Positions 55,786 through 60,000 of a DNA stretch of 60,000 nucleotides are shown here, piece by piece; position 1 is the first letter of the stretch; the number at the start of each line of letters is the position of its first letter. A model generated the notes under the pieces. The model was not told the DNA's origin, did not search any database, and saw nothing but the letters and a program-made list of their open reading frames with translations. The DNA is from Lineus longissimus. Taxonomy: Eukaryota; Nemertea; Pilidiophora; Heteronemertea; Lineidae. The DNA lies in assembly GCF_910592395.1 (NCBI RefSeq), contig NC_088311.1:11040501-11100500 (forward strand). Reading direction: 5' to 3'. Made by a program: the position numbers and the translations under genes.

Positions 55786-58700
55786 CTGAAACTATATAAA
55801 AGGACACTTCGTTAGAATTTGTTGATGCAAAAACGATTTATATGATTGTAGATCTGTTGAAACACACTCAAATAGTCTTGCTGTGACGGCACCTGTGTTA
55901 ATGTTGACCGGTAGATATGCGGAAGCATGCAGTGAGCTAGAATTGCGCTTGGTGGTATATACTGTAGATATTGATAAGTGGCCGCACAAGGAAATCAGAA
56001 TAAACATGCACCTAGATTGCGATCTACAAATTGTAAGGCGAAGCTAGTAGAGTAATTGAAATGTGGCACTGCCGTACAGTGTTCAAATAAAATTCTAGGC
56101 CCTTCCTGACCTCCCGCAGCGCTCACTAAGATCATTGTCTACAGTTTTCATCACAAGAACCAGTACGGTACACTGACATGCGAAGAAAAACCTCCCGCGT
56201 TATCAAATAAATTCGTCGCAATGTCTTGCAGCCGCCAGTTTGGAACCATTATCATAGCGCATTGCGGCTCTCGGCTGCGATGCGGCCACCGCACGTCATT
56301 AACTGCTTTTTGGTTTGTTGAGAAGTTAGGGAGGGATGGCGACATATACCTTGGCAGCTAAAAAATAAAGAAATACGAACAACGGTCTCGCGGCATATCA
56401 CAATGGCCTCTCAGTTGACCGTTTGCCAAAATGTGTGTATCATTAACGGCGTGTCGTTTAAAATGTCTGATTGACCTATATTTTTCTAACATGTTTTCAA
56501 TTTTTGTGCTCTACATATTACGTGCTAGTTTGGTACTGAAATATGCACTTGTAACTGAGGTATAAGACTTATATCTACACATGCAAATCATAATGATCTG
56601 ACAGATATTTGGCTTCCTTGAAAATGAAAAAGCTGTCTCCGCTTTAAAGTACATGTACTTATATAGTTAAGTTACCAACTTGGTTTCTGATGAGATTTTG
56701 TACAGCCGACAAGCGATCGTTAACAAGAAAAAAAATGTTATCACAGACTGTGGATGAAGGTACACGTTACAGCCTAGCAGAGCACAGTTTCCTACTTTTC
56801 AATAATATCATAATACAATGTAAATCTAATAATTGATTGATTAATTGTTGAAAATCTAATCTACTTAATCGTTGGAATTCTAACATCATGATGTCTACGA
56901 TGCTCCAGCTGGTCCTACTTGAATGTGACTGGAGTTCGTGGAATGCGAGGGGGCTGCTGTTAGTTAATATGGAGTAGTTACACTGAGAGGATGTTATTGT
57001 AACGTGAAAAAGAGTAACATGCAAAGATGAACTGTAAGATTGCGCAATACTTTCTCTCAGTGTGGAAGTCGTTGTTTAACACGGCCGCTGGCTACGCTTC
57101 CAGGAATTATCTAATTGCCAATGTGAAGGAGAAATTCCTGATCGCACTTGGTGCACACTTTAGATTCAAAATCTCCATGAACTTACAATAATGAGGCAAC
57201 TTTGAAATGTACGCGTGCATTGTAAGAAATATGCTCGCAACACAATGGCTTCCTTCTCTGTGTTGGTTTTCAAAAAAGTAGCTGACTTGATTTCCAGCAC
57301 CTGTGTCCGTTTATATAAAACGGTCATTATTTTTTACGCTGATCTTCAAAAGAGCTATTTGCTACATTTCCTGTTATATATTTGTTCGGTGAGGATAACG
57401 GTTTTGTGAAAATTATAGTTGTAAATGTACCATGAGATAGACGCTACATATGCCCCATTGACACAGTCAATATAATCCTGTGATCGTGTAGTTGAGCACC
57501 AATGTCGTAAAATGGGATGTCAGAAATGTCTCAGCACACGCAACTAGTCCAGAGGTAATGGGTTAAATTGACAAAGATTTGAAAAATTTTCATTCATTTC
57601 ACTACATGTATGATGTCATCAAAAACTAGGGTCCTCCGGATATGGAGCTTACAAATGATATCATTCCAAATTCGTCTTGTCAGTAGTCTTGTGAGCACCA
57701 TTGCTTTGAAAATGCCTTGTATTTCCGTGAAGAATCGTTTTATAGACAAGCCCAGTTATGATAGCTAGAAAAATCATACTGTATGTTTTCGATAGTTTTC
57801 TTGAAATATTTGATGGTGCAGCAAACAATGTGGTGACAAAATCGATTGGCAGGCAGCGACTGTAACGATTGCAGTAGTATTGGCCTTAAGATTCGAGCCC
57901 GACTCTATACGGATAAAGACTCTGAGGTCGCACGACGACTGAATTGGTCCAGTCTTATGAGACTGCTCAGTCGTGGTCAGTCATGTTGCGCGAGCACTCT
58001 TGCGACGCGACCCGATCGTCGGGTCATGAAGTGCGGGAAGGATTGCAACACAAATCAGTACATTCATTTCGTGACATGAATACAGTAATCATGACAGACT
58101 TATCGACTGATGAACGTGAAGATTCTCATTGAGCTTTTGCGTGAAAATCCCTGTTACATTTGGCTGATAAAATCGTATGGTGTGGACACTCTCGTCGGAC
58201 TACTTATTTATCGCACGACGACCCGGATGACGAGACTCGGGCCGCAACGTGCAGAATCGTATAATGTGGCCAGGGCCTAGGTTGGTCTTGACGCGGGGGG
58301 GGGGGGGGGGGGGCCTTGAGGCCCAAACTAGACACTCATGCCGGCCATGGCTCAATTCTGTCCAGAAATCCATATTCACGTCTGACCTTATATCAGAATT
58401 TATATAGGTCTCTCTCAAATGCCAAGGAGTTTCGTCATTAGAAGACAATAGTCCTTAAGATACCCAGGGCCCATATCTAGAGCCAGGCCTATATCTACAT
58501 TGATTAATACAGTGTATATAACAAACTAACTTTGACCAACTTCATATCGGTCAATCTTTGAACTGTATGGCCATATTATTTGATCAAACAGGAAATAATT
58601 AAAACTCAATCAGGTTAAGGATCTCAGATATCGATTCGAGTTTGATCCGACCTCAAGTGTATGCATGTGTTAGTGAATGGTCGAGAAGGTCACTTGCCAG

Positions 58701-59637
58701 GGTAATCGGACAATTGATTTTTTAGCTATAGTAAAGTGACATTATTCCAACCTCTAATGTACCAGAGTGCGATCAGGCTCTCTCTGAGACAGCCCATATG
58801 CGCTAAATTTAGTATATATCAATGTTCACATGGTATTCTATCAGCTGTGGGACGTCCTGTGCACACTTTTAGATGTGTTCGCTCAATTTGCTTCGTGATT
58901 CATGAACGCAGTATTAATGCCACACAAATAGCACCTATTTATACTCTAAATTAATGCACTGGAAATGAACACCTACATGTACCCGGAAAACATAAGCAGA
59001 AGTCTCTAAAATATAAAATTTCATGATACCGTGCCTTGGTCATATAACACGGTCATCGAATTGTTTTAAGTTTGAAAAACAATCTCGCCCTGGTTGAAAA
59101 GAGCCCTATCTTTTTTTCCAAGACGTCACAACGTAAAGTTTTTTAAACCCATTTTTGGCGGGATTTATTTATAGCGAAAGCATGAATTGCGCCTTGATCA
59201 TACCGCCATTTTCCGCTTTTTGATACATATCCTTGTAAAAGTTAGTTTGGAACTCATTTTGGTGATGATATTTTCGACATCATTGCATCATAAAAAACCT
59301 AAGAACAAATCTTTTTTGCAGTCAACAGAAACAATTGCAAAGTCCATGACATCATTTTGATGACGCGTAACAGAAATTCTGCCTTGGCACAATTTGGTTT
59401 ATAGATTAACTGCCCTAATTACTTGGACTGGTTGAGCAATCATGCTTCAGTGATTTTTAGAGTTAGTTTCTTTAATAGCATAAACTTATATGTTCCCTAT
59501 CAACTAAAAATGGGTAAAGTAAGGAATAAAAATATTGCGTTTTCAAACAGTTAAAAGGAGTTTCAGATGCATAAATGACGCACGCACTTAATCAGCAGAA
59601 CTGGCAAGTGGATTGGGATGGACGATTTCGAAATATA
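55786..59637 (-). other. Upstream intron of the activin-like gene, no exon found
   Basis: Nearly 3.9 kb. A search for a signal-peptide or early-propeptide exon with a phase-1 donor on the minus strand gave no convincing candidate. Confidence 0.4.
58295..58313. repeat. Poly-G tract
   Basis: Nineteen consecutive G after acgc, in an otherwise unremarkable stretch. Confidence 0.9.
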
Positions 59638-59810
59638 CACTCTTAACAATATGCCGTTTTGAGTTTTTTTTTGTTTTTCAGCCAACACTCTGGAGAGATT
59701 TTCTATCTCTGAAAAACCAGGGAGGTTGGGGGTTGGGGGCATATATTTGTGTTGGCTGAAAAAACCTAAATGTTTTTGAAAGCCCCAAGCCCCTTATATC
59801 TATATGAGTG
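59638..59810. mobile_element. CACYCTTAAA-type MITE, copy 4
   Basis: A 173-bp element, TA at 59636-59637 and 59811-59812, start cactcttaacaatatg, end tatatgagtg. Family words tttttcagccaacact, ctctgaaaaaccaggg and gtgttggctgaaaaaacct are present. Confidence 0.75.
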
Positions 59811-60000
59811 TAGGAATCAAACACTCTCTTCACATGATGAATGTAAACGATAAAACGGAACGAGGAATATCATGAATGTGATGTAGGTGGTACATGATCC
59901 GGAATACAAGCATGGTATACAAAGCAATGTCGTATATATGATGATAGTCTGGTGTGGGTTTGTAGGAAGGTCGGAATTAGTTCCGAGGGAGAAGATCCAA

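Noticed and set aside
55792-56007. Signal-peptide exon of the activin-like gene (MFILISLCGHLSIS start)
   Set aside because: It directly abuts the acceptor of the main exon with no donor of phase 1, so it cannot be spliced to it.
1-60000. tRNA or rRNA genes
   Set aside because: No cloverleaf with A and B box words or rRNA core motifs was noticed. A covariance-model scan would be decisive.

Overview
The window is nuclear DNA of an animal, most likely a marine invertebrate and probably a deuterostome. The grounds are spliced animal genes with consensus GT/AG introns and matching phases, a very high load of decayed transposons (LINE, Penelope-like, Tc1, pogo, Mutator-like, Harbinger-like), frequent acatgtacatgta runs, and foldback elements that resemble sea-urchin TU elements as I remember them. 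Species cannot be named. No rRNA, tRNA, CRISPR array or prokaryote-style operon was seen.

Two host genes can be supported, both on the minus strand and both incomplete. (1) A secreted angiotensin-converting-enzyme-like protein (peptidase family M2) has a signal-peptide first exon at 18765-18849, a second exon at 5617-5750 and a third at 2204-2355. Splice sites are strong and the phases fit (1, then 0, then 2). The catalytic exons would lie before position 1. (2) An activin/inhibin-beta type TGF-beta ligand has its main exon at 55231-55785 (end of the propeptide, furin site, start of the mature domain) and its last exon at 54468-54679. The remaining five cysteines were split between exons by an intron inside the mature domain. 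Its 5' exon is upstream and off the window.

Most of the rest is mobile DNA, mainly inside the 13-kb ACE intron and the spacer between the genes. 1-10.4 kb: a degraded LINE, a Harbinger-type foldback carrying a transposase fragment, and a near-full-length but dead APE-type LINE. 12.4-16.2 kb: a foldback element with tandem-repeat termini, two MITEs, a LINE scrap and a Penelope-like RT relic. 20-32 kb: an unrecognised degraded coding piece, a pogo-like transposase with one frameshift, and a FLYWCH-Mutator-like transposase with one stop and three frameshifts. 34.4-36 kb: a Tc1 element with intact DD34E residues but two frameshifts. 39-46.8 kb: a 305-bp palindrome, a second tandem-repeat foldback element, and a cluster of foldbacks and MITEs. 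46.8-60 kb: scattered MITEs around the activin exons.

The most interesting observation is a pair of ~1-kb elements (12387-13388 and 43288-44364). Their inverted termini are arrays of different ~15-bp units and they have 8-9 bp target-site duplications. The first carries a small terminal exon whose protein resembles the C-terminus of the Mutator-like transposase at 27.8-29.9 kb. Two single arrays (31618-31690, 38050-38117) look like further relatives.
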